A DNA stretch of 64,000 nucleotides. Origin: Bradyrhizobium sp. 132 (GTDB lineage Bacteria > Pseudomonadota > Alphaproteobacteria > Rhizobiales > Xanthobacteraceae). Location: the NCBI RefSeq assembly GCF_023074185.1, contig NZ_JADPKY010000012.1, forward strand, positions 1-64,000, in the 5' to 3' direction. Positions 63,453 through 64,000 of the stretch are shown one piece after another (positions within the stretch are counted from its first letter, which is position 1; every line of letters starts with the position of its first letter). The notes beneath the pieces are model-generated. The model saw only the letters and a program-made list of their open reading frames with translations. It searched no databases and was not told where the DNA came from. A program made the position numbers and the translations under genes.

Positions 63453-63914
63453 ATGGCAAAGGCAAAAAAACTCTTCACCATCGGCTATGAGCAGACGCCG
63501 CCCAAGGCCGTGCTCGACGAGCTGGAGCGAGCCGGCGTCAAGCTCGTTGTCGACGTGCGCGCGGTGACGTCATCGCGCCGGCCCGGCTTTTCCAAGAATC
63601 AGTTATCCGCAGGCCTCGGTGAACGCGGCATCGCCTATGTCCATCTCGCCGCCCTCGGCACACCCAAGGAAGGGCGCCTCGCCGCCCGCAGCGGGCAATA
63701 CGATGTGCTGGAAAAGATCTACGCAAAGCACTTGAAGACGCCGCAGGCCAGGGAAGAGATGGACGAGCTTGCGGCGCTCGTGAAGAAGGCAGGCCCCGTG
63801 TGCCTGCTCTGCTACGAGCGCGACCACACCCACTGCCACCGCCAGATGATCGCGGAGGTGATCGAGGAGCGGGATGGGGTAGAGGTGAGGAATTTGGCGG
63901 GCCGGCAGGTCTAG
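63453..63914 (+). CDS. DUF488 family protein
   Basis: The 153-residue protein has LFTIGYEQTPPKAVLDEL, VVDVRAVTSSRRPGFSK, LAALGTPKEGR and the C-terminal CLLCYERDHTHCHRQMIAEV. The last motif carries the conserved Cys/His cluster of the family and looks like a metal or nucleophile site. The function is unproven; DUF488 members are often neighbours of DNA-repair or nucleic-acid genes. It is co-transcribed with the DUF72 gene. Confidence 0.92.
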   Translation: MAKAKKLFTIGYEQTPPKAVLDELERAGVKLVVDVRAVTSSRRPGFSKNQLSAGLGERGIAYVHLAALGTPKEGRLAARSGQYDVLEKIYAKHLKTPQAREEMDELAALVKKAGPVCLLCYERDHTHCHRQMIAEVIEERDGVEVRNLAGRQV

Positions 63915-63956
63915 CCCTCTTCGCGCGGGAGGACGAAACGACGGCTTTAACCGTAG

Positions 63957-64000
63957 CCGTCATCCTGAGGTGGCCGCTTCCTCAGCGGCCCTCGAAGGAC
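63957..64000. repeat. Palindromic intergenic repeat cut by window edge
   Basis: GTCATCCTGAGGTGGCCGC ... GCGGCCCTCGAAGGAC, with inner stem GGCCGCT/AGCGGCC and a 5-base loop, resembles the GTCATCCTGAGG...CCTCGAAGGATG element common in Bradyrhizobium and Rhodopseudomonas. It probably continues past base 64000. Confidence 0.8.

Overview
The window looks like chromosomal DNA of a Bradyrhizobium-type alphaproteobacterium. It has high GC with strongly GC-biased third codon positions, a usg-family gene, a CIRCE-controlled groESL operon, many intergenic palindromic repeats of the kind common in Bradyrhizobiaceae, and many small conserved genes typical of that family. This assignment rests on gene content and style, because no database search was possible. 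I see no insertion sequence, prophage, integrase or CRISPR array.

Layout. Bases 1-8.1 kb hold a truncated exported amidohydrolase (-), a small membrane protein, and a GntR/FCD regulator divergent from a five-gene operon (polyamine-type ABC importer plus an Asp/Glu/hydantoin-type racemase). A consensus sigma-54 promoter precedes the operon. Bases 7.6-20.1 kb are mixed housekeeping and hypothetical genes: secreted Gly-rich proteins, an Rmf/CrpP-like miniprotein, gamma-carbonic anhydrase, DUF3126, cysE, an alpha/beta hydrolase, a CHCC zinc-finger protein, an FAD monooxygenase, a lipoprotein, tRNA-Leu(UAA) and a Bcr/CflA-type exporter. Bases 20.6-31.6 kb form a peptide-scavenging locus: a solute-binding protein, two permeases and a fused double ATPase, interleaved with two M20 peptidases, an M81 (MlrC) peptidase and an amidase. 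A second consensus sigma-54 promoter precedes the permease genes.

Bases 31.7-37.5 kb encode an enoyl-CoA hydratase, a quinone oxidoreductase with an HCCA-isomerase-like protein, a MetE catalytic-domain-only methionine synthase, an uncharacterised HRPC/CxxC protein, xanthine phosphoribosyltransferase and a CinA-N domain protein. Bases 37.8-42.0 kb carry the most system-like cluster: a circularly permuted ATP-grasp ligase, an alpha-E protein, a transglutaminase-like protease and an Anbu proteasome homologue. This set has been predicted bioinformatically to make and break peptide or amide bonds, but its substrate is unknown. Bases 42.1-48.6 kb hold an SDR, an MFS exporter, a CNT nucleoside transporter, a TPR-OGT (GT41) protein and a cupin with a histone-like basic tail.

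Bases 48.7-55.8 kb contain usg, groES-groEL behind an RpoH-like promoter and CIRCE, lepB, a LysR regulator divergent from an isochorismatase-fold hydrolase and a GST, and a Tlde1/DUF2778 protein. Bases 55.8-64.0 kb start with a 567-base divergent intergenic region containing an orphan terminator (a possible small RNA). After it come a FecR-domain protein with a perfect EF-hand loop next to a CHASE2-adenylate cyclase, two lipid-linked-sugar glycosyltransferases, two small envelope proteins, and a DUF72-DUF488 pair. Another palindromic repeat lies at the right edge.
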